This document shows positions 6,852 to 13,630 of a DNA stretch of 18,026 nt, in pieces; position 1 is the stretch's first letter; the number at the start of each line of letters is the position of its first letter. The position numbers and the translations under genes are program-made. The notes beneath the pieces are model-generated. The model had not been told where the DNA came from. It saw only the letters and a list, made by a program, of their open reading frames with translations, and made no database searches. This DNA is from CAZFMJ01 sp964520045 (GTDB lineage: Bacteria; Elusimicrobiota; Elusimicrobia; Elusimicrobiales; CAZFMJ01), in assembly GCA_964520045.1 (NCBI GenBank), contig CAZFMJ010000061.1:1-18026 (forward strand), given 5' to 3'.

Positions 6852-7987
6852 AAAAACACTCCGCTATCGTTCAATTCAACACAACGAACAGCTCGTCCCT
6901 GTTTAAAAAAATCCGCGCTCTCATTGCAGCGGCGCGGACCGCGGTTGTTCGGAATATTAATATCATTCAAGTCCGCACCTGCTTTGAAATAGGACGCAGG
7001 ATTGTCGAACATGAACAAAAAGGAGAAAACCGCGCTGAATATGGAAAAGCGCTATTGAAGGAATTATCCATACGTCTTTCAAATGAATTCGGCAAAGGTT
7101 TTTCCGAAAGAAATCTGGAATATATGCGGAAATTTTACCTGCAATATAAAAATCACCGTGTTATGATTTCGCAGATGCCGTCTGCGGAATTGATCGCCGA
7201 TAAAGCCGGCCGAATTAGCCGCGGCGAATCAAAGAGGATTCCGCAAATACCGTCCGCGAAATCCGAAAAACTCTCATTCCGGCTGAGTTGGTCTCAATAT
7301 GTTTTTCTGGTAGGGATAAAAGACCGCGCCGCGCGCAATTTTTACGAGATAGAAGCCGCCGATAATGGCTGGACATTGCCGGAACTTAAGCGGCAGTTTA
7401 ACTCAGGTCTTTATGAAAGGCTGGCATTAAGCCGCGATAAAAACGGCATAAAGAAACTGGCGCAAGAAGGACAGAAAGTTAAAAAAGCGGAAGATTTGCT
7501 TAAGGAACCGTATGTGCTGGAATTTCTGGGGATGGATGAAAACGCTAAATATTCCGAAACTGATTTAGAAAGCGCCATTATCAATAAACTTGAGCATTTT
7601 CTTCTGGAACTTGGCAAAGGATTTTTGTTTGAAGCGCGGCAAAAACGATTTACCTTTGACGAAGACCATTTTTTTGTGGATTTGGTATTTTACAACCGCT
7701 TGCTCAAGTGCTATGTGCTGATCGACTTAAAAATCGGCGAACTAACACATCAGGATTTAGGCCAGATGCAAATGTATGTCAATTACTTTAACCGATACGT
7801 AAAAACAAAAAGCGAAATTTCGACAATCGGCATTATTCTTTGCCGGAAAAATAGGGAAGCTCTTGTTGAAATTACGCTTCCAAAAGACGCAAACATCCAT
7901 GCCAAAGAATACCGACTCTACTTGCCCTCAAAGGAAGAATTTAAGCGCAAACTCCTTGACTGGACAAAAGACACTGGAAATTTATGA
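6848..7987 (+). CDS. DUF1016/YhcG family PD-(D/E)XK nuclease
   Basis: A 379-residue protein with the two-part DUF1016 architecture. An N-terminal helical, DNA-binding-like domain spans about 18-190 (motifs FGKGFSERNLEYMRKFY at 81-97 and LSWSQYVFL at 146-154). A C-terminal PD-(D/E)XK nuclease-fold domain spans about 220-370, with Glu249 in the first helix, FFVDLVFYN carrying Asp278, LIDLKIG carrying Asp293 and Lys295, and the Q-rich helix from about 304. All expected catalytic positions are present. Family members are accessory genes often lodged in or beside type I restriction loci. The start is fixed by GAGGG (6838-6842) and the four-base overlap with the preceding small ORF. An insert of about 35 residues (105-140) contains two similar short segments (QMPSAELIADK and QIPSAKSEKL), perhaps a small internal duplication. 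Confidence 0.9.
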   Translation: MKKHSAIVQFNTTNSSSLFKKIRALIAAARTAVVRNINIIQVRTCFEIGRRIVEHEQKGENRAEYGKALLKELSIRLSNEFGKGFSERNLEYMRKFYLQYKNHRVMISQMPSAELIADKAGRISRGESKRIPQIPSAKSEKLSFRLSWSQYVFLVGIKDRAARNFYEIEAADNGWTLPELKRQFNSGLYERLALSRDKNGIKKLAQEGQKVKKAEDLLKEPYVLEFLGMDENAKYSETDLESAIINKLEHFLLELGKGFLFEARQKRFTFDEDHFFVDLVFYNRLLKCYVLIDLKIGELTHQDLGQMQMYVNYFNRYVKTKSEISTIGIILCRKNREALVEITLPKDANIHAKEYRLYLPSKEEFKRKLLDWTKDTGNL

Positions 7988-8050
7988 TAAAAATTGAATT
8001 ACGGAGACATGCCCCATAAGTATTACGGGACAGCCGGAGAAACAGCAGAA

Positions 8051-8100
8051 ACTGGATTCCATCCGAACAACCGGCGGGCGAGCCGGTTTTCACCGGAACG
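8051..8100 (+). repeat. 50-bp REP-like palindromic repeat, copy 2
   Basis: Second copy of the repeat at 2972-3021, same orientation, three mismatches, with the AACCGGC/GCCGGTT hairpin core intact. It lies in the 176-base gap between the DUF1016 gene and the secreted hypothetical. The identity stops sharply outside the 50 bases, as expected for a discrete element. Confidence 0.75.
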
Positions 8101-8163
8101 AACTATGGGAAGGGAATAAAGATAAGCGGGAATATTATTTATCTGCCGTTCCCTATCTACTAT

Positions 8164-8832
8164 ATGCCATCTACTATCTACCGTCTGCTAGTCCACTTTC
8201 TGTTTCTCTGCGTTCCGCTTATCGGTCCCGCGGCGCCGGCCGCGGAGGAGGGGAGAGGGAAAGATCCGGTGAATTATGATTACATGTTCGGACGCGATTG
8301 GAATAAAAACAAACTGTTCCTGAGCTGGGCTGAGCCGCTTCAGATAAAATATTCAACAAAAATAGAGTGCGCCGGCGATATAAAACGGCGCATCGCCGAT
8401 CCCGCCGACAGCATTCTCCTTTGCAGCCTGGTGGCGGCCGTAAAGCTGCCGGACAAAAACAAGCCGGCCTATATAGTCTGGGCGCTTATCAAAAGAAAAA
8501 CGCGCAGCCGTTTGGGGCATGACTGCACCTGCGGCATTATTTATCTGGATGAGAACCGCAGAATAATGCCGGATGAAAATGACCATGCGGTAAACTGCAG
8601 GTATTCCATGGAGATCGAAGACCCTTCATTCACGCCGCGGACGGTATTCCGGATCAAACGCACCGGCGACATCGGGATAGTCTATGACAACCATGGCGCC
8701 GAATGCTGGAACAGATCGGTAATACAGCAGGAAGGCAAATTTTTTAATATTGTCCACCGCATCGCGGGCGAATGTTTTGTGGACGACAGGACGGATGAGG
8801 TGACTGTTCGGAAATTTTTGGGAGATAAATAG
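8164..8832 (+). CDS. Secreted hypothetical protein
   Basis: A 222-residue protein, not recognised. It has a signal peptide (hydrophobic 8-22, AAPA cleavage region at 24-27) and then a mature domain rich in beta-forming segments with five or six Cys (for example HDCTCG). It is probably periplasmic or surface exposed. There is no ribosome site before the ATG; the start sits between two copies of ATCTACTAT (8155-8163 and 8169-8177), so the true start is uncertain, but any later start would remove the signal. The sparse CxC Cys pattern loosely recalls the C-terminal part of the phospholipase-like protein, without real alignment. Confidence 0.55.
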   Translation: MPSTIYRLLVHFLFLCVPLIGPAAPAAEEGRGKDPVNYDYMFGRDWNKNKLFLSWAEPLQIKYSTKIECAGDIKRRIADPADSILLCSLVAAVKLPDKNKPAYIVWALIKRKTRSRLGHDCTCGIIYLDENRRIMPDENDHAVNCRYSMEIEDPSFTPRTVFRIKRTGDIGIVYDNHGAECWNRSVIQQEGKFFNIVHRIAGECFVDDRTDEVTVRKFLGDK

Positions 8833-8863
8833 CGAGTTAGTAAGCAATCAGGAAAGTGAGTTT

Positions 8864-8883
8864 CCCCCGACAGGAGTCGGGGG
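8864..8883 (+). terminator. GC-rich hairpin, terminator-like without T-run
   Basis: CCCCCGAC and GTCGGGGG form a perfect 8-bp stem around the loop AGGA, 31 bases after the stop of the secreted hypothetical. The 3' side runs into further G residues rather than T, so intrinsic termination would be weak. It may be an mRNA 3'-end stabiliser. Confidence 0.4.
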
Positions 8884-8910
8884 GGGATGAAGGCGCGAAA
8901 CGCTGGTTTT

Positions 8911-8936
8911 TTGTTTTTTGCGATATTTTGTATACT
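8911..8936 (+). promoter_or_regulatory. Promoter of the tRNA-Ser remnant
   Basis: TATACT at 8931-8936 is a strong -10 element, preceded by a T-rich stretch (TTGTTT at 8911-8916 or TTTTTG at 8908-8913 as -35). It stands 26 bases before the first base of the tRNA-like sequence, the right place for a tRNA promoter with a short 5' leader. Confidence 0.4.
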
Positions 8937-8962
8937 TTCAGCATCCGCAGTTCAGCGAAGAC

Positions 8963-9001
8963 GGAGAGGTGGCCGAGCGGCTGAAGGCTACGGTTTGCTA
9001 A
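8963..9001 (+). tRNA. 5' half of tRNA-Ser (anticodon GCU), truncated
   Basis: The sequence shows the acceptor 5' strand GGAGAGG (8963-8969), a D arm typical of tRNA-Ser (GGCCGAGCGGCTGAAGGC), the anticodon 5' stem ACGGT (8990-8994) and the loop TTGCTAA (8995-9001) with anticodon GCT at 8997-8999. The 3' strand that follows is TCCCT instead of ACCGT, and no long variable arm, no GTTCRA T-loop and no CCTCTCC acceptor strand can be found downstream. The gene therefore breaks at the anticodon loop and cannot give a tRNA. A break at this point is the classic signature of tyrosine-integrase attachment. Confidence 0.8.
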
Positions 9002-9117
9002 TCCCTAAAACCCCCTCGCAACAATTCCATGAAACAAATTTCTCGTCGGAGACAGTTGGAACGAGTTTGAGCTGGTTGGCTCATTTGGACACATTTGTGT
9101 CAGACTAGTGTCAGACT
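8995..9117. other. Putative attachment-site junction with arm-type repeats
   Basis: The tRNA identity ends at 9001. Downstream lie a perfect inverted repeat GACACA/TGTGTC (9088-9101) and a perfect 10-bp direct repeat GTGTCAGACT (9097-9106 and 9108-9117, 11-base period). Helically phased direct repeats next to a tRNA anticodon-loop junction resemble the arm sites of an integrase att region. No integrase is in the window. Inference only. Confidence 0.4.
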
Positions 9118-9289
9118 GATTTTGCCCGATTTTAGTGGATTCCCATTTCTAAAAATAGTGCATTCCCGCACAATTTATGCCATTATGGACTCCAACGCGG
9201 ATACTTGTTTTGATATACTACCATTCGGACACGATATAAGCTATGGCTTATGACTTCCTGTTTATGGCATAATTTATTTATTAGCGAAA
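9118..9289. promoter_or_regulatory. Repeat-rich non-coding leader of the ATPase/STAS/PIN cassette
   Basis: No convincing gene is seen. TAGTGGATTCCC (9133-9144) and TAGTGCATTCCC (9156-9167) are near-identical direct repeats 23 bases apart. ATAAGC/GCTTAT (9236-9251) is a perfect 6-bp palindrome with a 4-base spacer, an operator-like site about 40 bases before the first start codon. TATACT (9214-9219) and CATAAT (9268-9273) are possible -10 boxes, without good -35 partners. Confidence 0.35.
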
Positions 9290-10198
9290 ATGTGCGGCTC
9301 TAAAACGCCGCTGCATGGTAATATGCAACTCATTAAGTTATCCAACGAAATTCGGAGCAACTACGCGGGATTTGATGTTCTTGTCAATTTTGCCGCACAA
9401 CTAAAACTGCGCGAGTTTGAGCATATTGAAGTTGATATGAGCGGAGTCCAATGGATGGATGCCAATATGTGCGCTCCGTTGGGAGGAATTTTATATAAAT
9501 TGAGCCGCCAATTAAATACGGTCACATTGACCGGCCTGAAATCAGGGCTGGAAGAAATTTTGTCCAAGAACGGTTTTTTGAGCAATTATGGCCGGGAGAA
9601 AAAGCAGGATAGACATGGCACCACGATTGAGTACAAGAGGTTTGAACCAAAAGACGGGCGGTATTTCGGCTCTTATATTGAAACCCATCTTAAAGGCAAG
9701 GGGATTCCCCAGATGTCTTCCGCGCTGTTGAAGAAATTTAGGGAAAGCATTTTTGAAATATTCAGCAATGCTGTGATACATTCTGAAACAAAGCTTGGCA
9801 TATTTTCCTGCGGCCAGTTTTTTCCGTCCAAACATCGGCTTGATTTTTCAATAGCAGATTTGGGGCTGGGGATACAGGAAAATCTGAAACAAAAGGCAAA
9901 TCTGGAATTATCCGCAGTTGAAGCGATCAATTGGGCAATGAAAGGAAGAAACACCACGAAGAAGGGGCCCATTCCCGGCGGTTTAGGGCTAAAGCTTCTT
10001 CGTGATTTCATCGAAATCAACAAAGGAAGAATACAGATTGTTTCTGACCTGGCATATTGGGAGTTTACCGAAGGAGCTGTTTCAACCAAAGAGTTTTCCA
10101 CGCCGTTTACTGGAACAGCGGTCAATATTGAGATCAACACCGCAGATACCCAATCATACTGTTTGGCTTCCGAATTACGGCCTGAGAACGTATTTTAA
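9290..10198 (+). CDS. STAS-like domain fused to GHKL (anti-sigma-kinase-like) ATPase
   Basis: A 302-residue cytoplasmic protein with two domains. Residues about 12-100 look like a STAS fold (IEVDMSGVQWMDANMCAPLG at 46-65, then TLTGL), with Ala/Asn where anti-anti-sigma factors carry the phosphorylated Ser. Residues about 140-285 are a Bergerat ATP-binding domain: N-box FEIFSNAVIH (Glu156, Asn160, His164), G1 box DLGLG (190-194), G2 box GGLGL (230-234) and TGT (274-276). The N-box resembles SpoIIAB/RsbW-type kinases more than two-component kinases, and no His-phosphoacceptor domain is present. Neither the start at 9290 nor the ATG at 9323 has a clear ribosome site; 9323 would begin right at the first STAS strand and may be the real one. 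It is followed after 21 bases by a second STAS-like gene, a likely partner. Confidence 0.8.
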   Translation: MCGSKTPLHGNMQLIKLSNEIRSNYAGFDVLVNFAAQLKLREFEHIEVDMSGVQWMDANMCAPLGGILYKLSRQLNTVTLTGLKSGLEEILSKNGFLSNYGREKKQDRHGTTIEYKRFEPKDGRYFGSYIETHLKGKGIPQMSSALLKKFRESIFEIFSNAVIHSETKLGIFSCGQFFPSKHRLDFSIADLGLGIQENLKQKANLELSAVEAINWAMKGRNTTKKGPIPGGLGLKLLRDFIEINKGRIQIVSDLAYWEFTEGAVSTKEFSTPFTGTAVNIEINTADTQSYCLASELRPENVF

Positions 10199-10219
10199 TA
10201 AAAATGGGAGAGGCGAGCT

Positions 10220-10582
10220 ATGGATGAAGAACTATTTATCAAAGTTTTTGAGATCGTCGGCGCAAGGCTCTGCGTGGCATCAGATGACGGAGAACGTGTC
10301 CACGCTCAAATTGCCGCCGCCCTGAAAGAAGGAAAGAAAGTAAGAATATCGTTTGAGAATATCGACAGTCTTACTTCAGCTTTTCTAAATTCCGCCATCG
10401 GACGGCTTTATGGCGAATTCCTTGAGGATAAAATCAGGGCAGGGCTTTCTGTTTGCGATATTGAAAATGATGATCTTGACCTGCTGAAACGCGTGATTGA
10501 CACAGCCAAAGAATATTTCAAAGACCCTGAGCGGGTTAAGAATGCCAGAAAAGAAGTCCTTGGTGAACCTGATGCAAAATAA
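10220..10582 (+). CDS. STAS-like DUF4325-type protein
   Basis: A 120-residue soluble protein whose middle (VRISFENIDSLTSAFLNSAIG, 41-61) fits the STAS-like DUF4325 pattern: a beta strand, a turn, then Ser/Thr before a conserved Phe-Leu-Asn helix. Thr52/Ser53 occupy the place of the phospho-acceptor of anti-anti-sigma factors, so it could be the substrate or binding partner of the ATPase upstream. The excellent ribosome site GGGAGAGG (10206-10213) stands 6 bases before the ATG. The 3' end overlaps the PIN gene by 11 bases, which suggests coupled translation and a fixed ratio of the two products. Role by analogy with partner switching; not shown. Confidence 0.75.
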   Translation: MDEELFIKVFEIVGARLCVASDDGERVHAQIAAALKEGKKVRISFENIDSLTSAFLNSAIGRLYGEFLEDKIRAGLSVCDIENDDLDLLKRVIDTAKEYFKDPERVKNARKEVLGEPDAK

Positions 10583-11117
10583 AATCATTTCCATCTCCAA
10601 TTATGCCTTTACCAGGGGAGACTCATTTTTAATTGACGCAAATATCTGGATTTTTTTATATGGACGGCAGGATCCACGCGACCGGCGGATTGAAATATAC
10701 TCCAACGCTTTGAAAGAAATTTTAAAAAATAGCTGCCAGATATTTGTGGATGTCCTTGTGCTGTCTGAATTTATCAATAGATACGCGAGAATAGAACACA
10801 AATTTGCCAAAACAGAAGGCTGCCCTGAGAATTTTAAGGATTTCCGAAACAGCGCCTCGTTTCAGCCTGTTGCGCGGGGAATTGCCGCAGCTTGCCGTTC
10901 TATTTTGAAGAACTGCATGCGAACCGAAAGCCTTTTTGAACAAGTAGACATTGAAGCTGTTTTAAATGATTATGAAGCGCAGCACAGGGATTTCAATGAC
11001 CAGATTTTAAGCGGAATCTGCAGAGAAAAGAAGCTCCAGATGATTTCTGATGATTCGGATTTCAGGAATCTTGAGATAAACCTGCTTACAGCAAACAAGA
11101 AATTGCTCTCCCGTTAA
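10572..11117 (+). CDS. PIN-domain ribonuclease-like protein
   Basis: A 181-residue PIN-fold protein. Acidic residues fall where the metal-dependent ribonuclease site is expected: Asp22 in FLIDANIWI, Glu66 in LVLSEF, Asp140 and Asp143 in RDFNDQILSGI, and Asp160/161/163 in ISDDSDF. PIN proteins are the toxins of VapBC modules and also act in rRNA and mRNA processing. No VapB-like antitoxin is adjacent; the preceding genes are STAS and GHKL proteins instead. I chose ATG 10572 because GGTGA (10562-10566) precedes it at 5 bases and it begins close to the first PIN strand; in-frame starts at 10542 and 10497 lie deeper inside the upstream gene. The frame closes just before a promoter-like AT-rich gap. 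Confidence 0.8.
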   Translation: MQNKIISISNYAFTRGDSFLIDANIWIFLYGRQDPRDRRIEIYSNALKEILKNSCQIFVDVLVLSEFINRYARIEHKFAKTEGCPENFKDFRNSASFQPVARGIAAACRSILKNCMRTESLFEQVDIEAVLNDYEAQHRDFNDQILSGICREKKLQMISDDSDFRNLEINLLTANKKLLSR

Positions 11118-11186
11118 ATACCCCTATTTTTCTATATTATAATACACTTTGTAAAATTTATTCATATAATTTGGCGGGAGGCACAT

Positions 11187-11498
11187 ATGAGATATTTTTG
11201 CTGTAGTCTAATGCTTTTGACAATAACAGGCATATCAGCCAATGCCCAGCAGTCCAATTTCCAGATATCGCCCGCGCCGATTTCATATCCATTCTTTGAG
11301 CCTCAGCGGAAAGACATTAAGTTGACAGGCGTTTATGCCGGCATCACAGGAACTGATGTTGAAATTTCGGGGTACGGGTTTAACGGCGTGTTGCGGCATG
11401 CCGTAAGCGAAAATCTGGCTTTTGACGGTACGCTGGGCATGACAGCGCTTAATGGGATGTTTTCTCTCGCTTGCGTCACACCAAATCTTCATTGCTAA
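11187..11498 (+). pseudogene. Truncated outer-membrane beta-barrel protein gene
   Basis: A 103-residue ORF with a signal peptide (hydrophobic 5-17, ANA cleavage motif at 18-20) and then alternating strand patterns typical of the first hairpins of a small outer-membrane barrel (LTGVYAGITG, GFNGVLRHAVSENLAFDGTL). After about residue 90 the pattern stops and a short unrelated tail (ACVTPNLHC) leads to the stop. A complete barrel of this type usually needs about 180-220 residues, so the 3' half appears deleted. GGGAGG (11176-11181) is a good ribosome site, and a terminator begins 20 bases after the stop, so the reading unit is still expressed in principle. Confidence 0.55.
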
Positions 11499-11518
11499 CG
11501 GAAAGTGATCCAGTTGTG

Positions 11519-11557
11519 CTGCCTCAAAGTGCCCCGAACTTTGAGGCAGGATTTTTT
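11519..11557 (+). terminator. Strong rho-independent terminator
   Basis: CTGCCTCAAAG (11519-11529) and CTTTGAGGCAG (11539-11549) form a perfect 11-bp stem around a 9-base loop, followed by GA and six T (11552-11557). It ends transcription from the left and separates it from the convergent minus-strand genes. On the other strand there is no T-run, so it acts one way. Confidence 0.88.
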
Positions 11558-11645
11558 GTAAGCATTTAAAATCTCCCACCAAGTTTTCTGTGTTTTTTGA
11601 GCAAATACTGCCTGCACAATTTATCAGGCTGAATATCCCAGATTC

Positions 11646-12227
11646 TCATTTCTTTTGCTGTTCGGAAAAGATTTTGTCAATCCAATCAGCCCAGTTGGGG
11701 ATATTTTTCTTCAAAAAATCTTCGCTGAATCGCATCTCCGCTGTGACCTTTGCTGATTTTTGCTTTTTCATCTCTTCGTAAAAAGTGTCTATTGTCCTTC
11801 CGGCTTCTTCTTCAATGGTATCGCCTGCCCACTCCAGAACGGCTCCTTCAACCTTTTTGACATTGTAAAGGCCAAGCGCTATTCCTTGGCACAGTATAAA
11901 CGCGCCGTGATAGTCGCCGGCTCTGATGCGCCGCGTCATGTCATCAATAAAAGGGTCAATGACTTCCTCACACATTTCACATGCGGCTTGCGACGGCTCA
12001 ACGTATCCATAACGGTGCGAGCCGGCTCTGTTGTTCAATTCATCAATATCATCTATGGCGTGCAATGAAGCCGTCACTTCGGCGGCGGTTTTTTCAAGGG
12101 AAATATCGCTCAATAAGCCGCGGATTATCTCGTCAGCGTCTTTTTTGAGTTCTGGATGCTTTTTAATCAACGCGTCCAGAACCTGCTTGGCTTCGCTGTT
12201 TTTAAGCTCCGTTATCAGTTTACTCAT
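11646..12227 (-). CDS. Hypothetical protein coupled to dinB
   Basis: A 193-residue, almost fully helical soluble protein, not recognised. It has an N-terminal Lys/Glu-rich helix, a middle part with CEMCEEVIDPFIDD (about 83-96) and a segment AFILCQGIALGLYNVKK (about 109-125). From memory, similar helical segments occur in bacterial SWIM zinc-finger proteins, but no SWIM motif is present here. Its start overlaps the dinB stop by four bases (ATGA) and has the ribosome site GGGAG, so it is translated with the polymerase. That suggests a role in lesion tolerance, by position only. Confidence 0.65.
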   Translation of the reverse strand: MSKLITELKNSEAKQVLDALIKKHPELKKDADEIIRGLLSDISLEKTAAEVTASLHAIDDIDELNNRAGSHRYGYVEPSQAACEMCEEVIDPFIDDMTRRIRAGDYHGAFILCQGIALGLYNVKKVEGAVLEWAGDTIEEEAGRTIDTFYEEMKKQKSAKVTAEMRFSEDFLKKNIPNWADWIDKIFSEQQKK

Positions 12228-13417
12228 TGACTGCTCCCGTTTTTTATTCTCACGCCTGCGCGCATAATTGCGTCATATCCGAATTTCCTTTTTACTTTGT
12301 CAATGACCTCATGGATTTTTTCGCGCTTTGCGTCATTTTCATCCGGAAAAAGGGTCTCCTGAACATCGCAGGGGCATAAATTGGATACTTTTACGCCTAC
12401 AAGACGCACTTTTTTGTTGCCCGTCTTAAATCCCAAATAAAGTTTCTTTATTTCCGCATATATGACATCAGCGAAATTCGTGGAAATATCCATTGTCACG
12501 GCCCGCGTGTATGTTTGAAATCCTTCAAGCCTGATTTTGAGCGTTATTGTTTTGCCTTTTAATCCTTCTGAGCGAAGCCGCACCGACACTTTTTCGCAGA
12601 GCGAAAGCAATGCACTTTGTATCAGGCGCTTGTCTGCGGTGTCTTGCTCAAACGTGATTTCATTGCTTATGGATTTTGCCTCTTTCTGCGGTATGACTTC
12701 ACGCTCATCCATGCCGTTTGCCAACTGCCAGAAATGCAGGCCGGTTTTTCCGAATTTTGCTTCAAGAAGTTCGGGTTTTGTTTTTGCGAGTTGGCCTATC
12801 GTATTTATGCTCATGCTGTTTAATACCGCCTTGCTTTTTTCTCCAAGCCCCCATATCTTGCCTATATCCAATGGCCATAGAAAATCCAAAAGATTTTCTG
12901 TGGTCACTTCAACAAGGCCATCAGGTTTTTTAAGGCCTGAAGCGATTTTAGCGGCCATTTTTATAGGCGCAATGCCCGCAGAGCAGGTAAGCCGAGTTTT
13001 TTCAAATATCCGCGATTTTATCGCCTTGCAGGTTTCTATAGGTGTTGTCCAAAATTTGTATGTCCCTGTTATATCCAAAAAGGCTTCATCTATGCTTATC
13101 GGCTCAACATCAGGAGTGAATTCATTGAAAATTGAATGAATCTGGCTGGAAACAGCGCTGTATTTTTCCATGTCAGGGAGCAGAAATACCGCATTCGGGC
13201 ATTTTACGTATGCGGCTGAGATAGGCATAGCGGAATGTATGCCGTATTTCCGCGCTTCATAAGAGCATGTTGATACAACACCCCGTCCTTTGCCTTGTTT
13301 CGGGTCCGCTCCAACAACGACTGGCTTTCCTTTATATGCAGAATGGTCGCGCTGTTCTATGGAAGCGAAAAAAGCGTCCATGTCAACATGAACGATGAAT
13401 TTTTCCTCTTTATCCAT
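12224..13417 (-). CDS. dinB: DNA polymerase IV (Y-family translesion polymerase)
   Basis: A 397-residue Y-family polymerase that copies past damaged bases. The palm motif VDMDAFFASIE is at 11-21, with Asp12 as metal ligand and Phe17 as the likely steric gate. SIDEAFLD at 108-115 gives catalytic Asp110 and Glu111. YEARKYGI (53-60) is the usual finger motif. A helix-hairpin-helix region lies at about 180-230 and the little finger at about 245-350. QETLF at 353-357 fits the sliding-clamp binding consensus. Length and motifs are complete. No ribosome site is obvious before the ATG (complement of 13415-13417) and I see no clear LexA-type box upstream, though the box of this lineage is unknown. It shares a four-base overlap with the next minus-strand gene. 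Confidence 0.95.
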   Translation of the reverse strand: MDKEEKFIVHVDMDAFFASIEQRDHSAYKGKPVVVGADPKQGKGRGVVSTCSYEARKYGIHSAMPISAAYVKCPNAVFLLPDMEKYSAVSSQIHSIFNEFTPDVEPISIDEAFLDITGTYKFWTTPIETCKAIKSRIFEKTRLTCSAGIAPIKMAAKIASGLKKPDGLVEVTTENLLDFLWPLDIGKIWGLGEKSKAVLNSMSINTIGQLAKTKPELLEAKFGKTGLHFWQLANGMDEREVIPQKEAKSISNEITFEQDTADKRLIQSALLSLCEKVSVRLRSEGLKGKTITLKIRLEGFQTYTRAVTMDISTNFADVIYAEIKKLYLGFKTGNKKVRLVGVKVSNLCPCDVQETLFPDENDAKREKIHEVIDKVKRKFGYDAIMRAGVRIKNGSSQ

Positions 13418-13555
13418 GACAGGATAATTTTAACATTAAAACTGTATGAAAGGTTTTATCGAGTAATCGCAAAGGAAATAGCGTTACTAAAAAGGATTTC
13501 GCCTATTTTTTCCTGCGGGAATCTGGCCGTAAGACATTTTTAGAAAATTTAGGCC

Positions 13556-13583
13556 TTGACAGGTGTGTGTTTTATGTTAGACT
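13556..13583 (+). promoter_or_regulatory. Strong sigma70-type promoter
   Basis: A perfect -35 TTGACA (13556-13561), a 16-base spacer and -10 TAGACT (13578-13583). Transcription would start near 13590, about 175 bases before the giant surface-protein gene, so the RNA begins with a long leader. Confidence 0.75.
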
Positions 13584-13630
13584 ATTGATTAGAAGTAGGT
13601 AGGATAAGAAGTTTTGGACAGCCTTTCCTA

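Noticed and set aside
8887..9108. 73-codon ORF on the plus strand
   Set aside because: It runs through the tRNA-Ser half and its promoter, and the product looks random.
9185..9253. 22-codon ORF before the cassette
   Set aside because: No ribosome site; it overlaps the ATAAGC/GCTTAT palindrome, more likely regulatory DNA.
8963..9290. Complete tRNA-Ser interrupted by a group I intron
   Set aside because: A 3' tRNA half (T-loop, CCTCTCC strand) was not found anywhere downstream, and no intron core motifs were recognised.
10572..11117. Ordinary VapBC toxin-antitoxin pair
   Set aside because: The gene before the PIN protein is STAS-like and not a short DNA-binding antitoxin, and no other small antitoxin ORF is adjacent.
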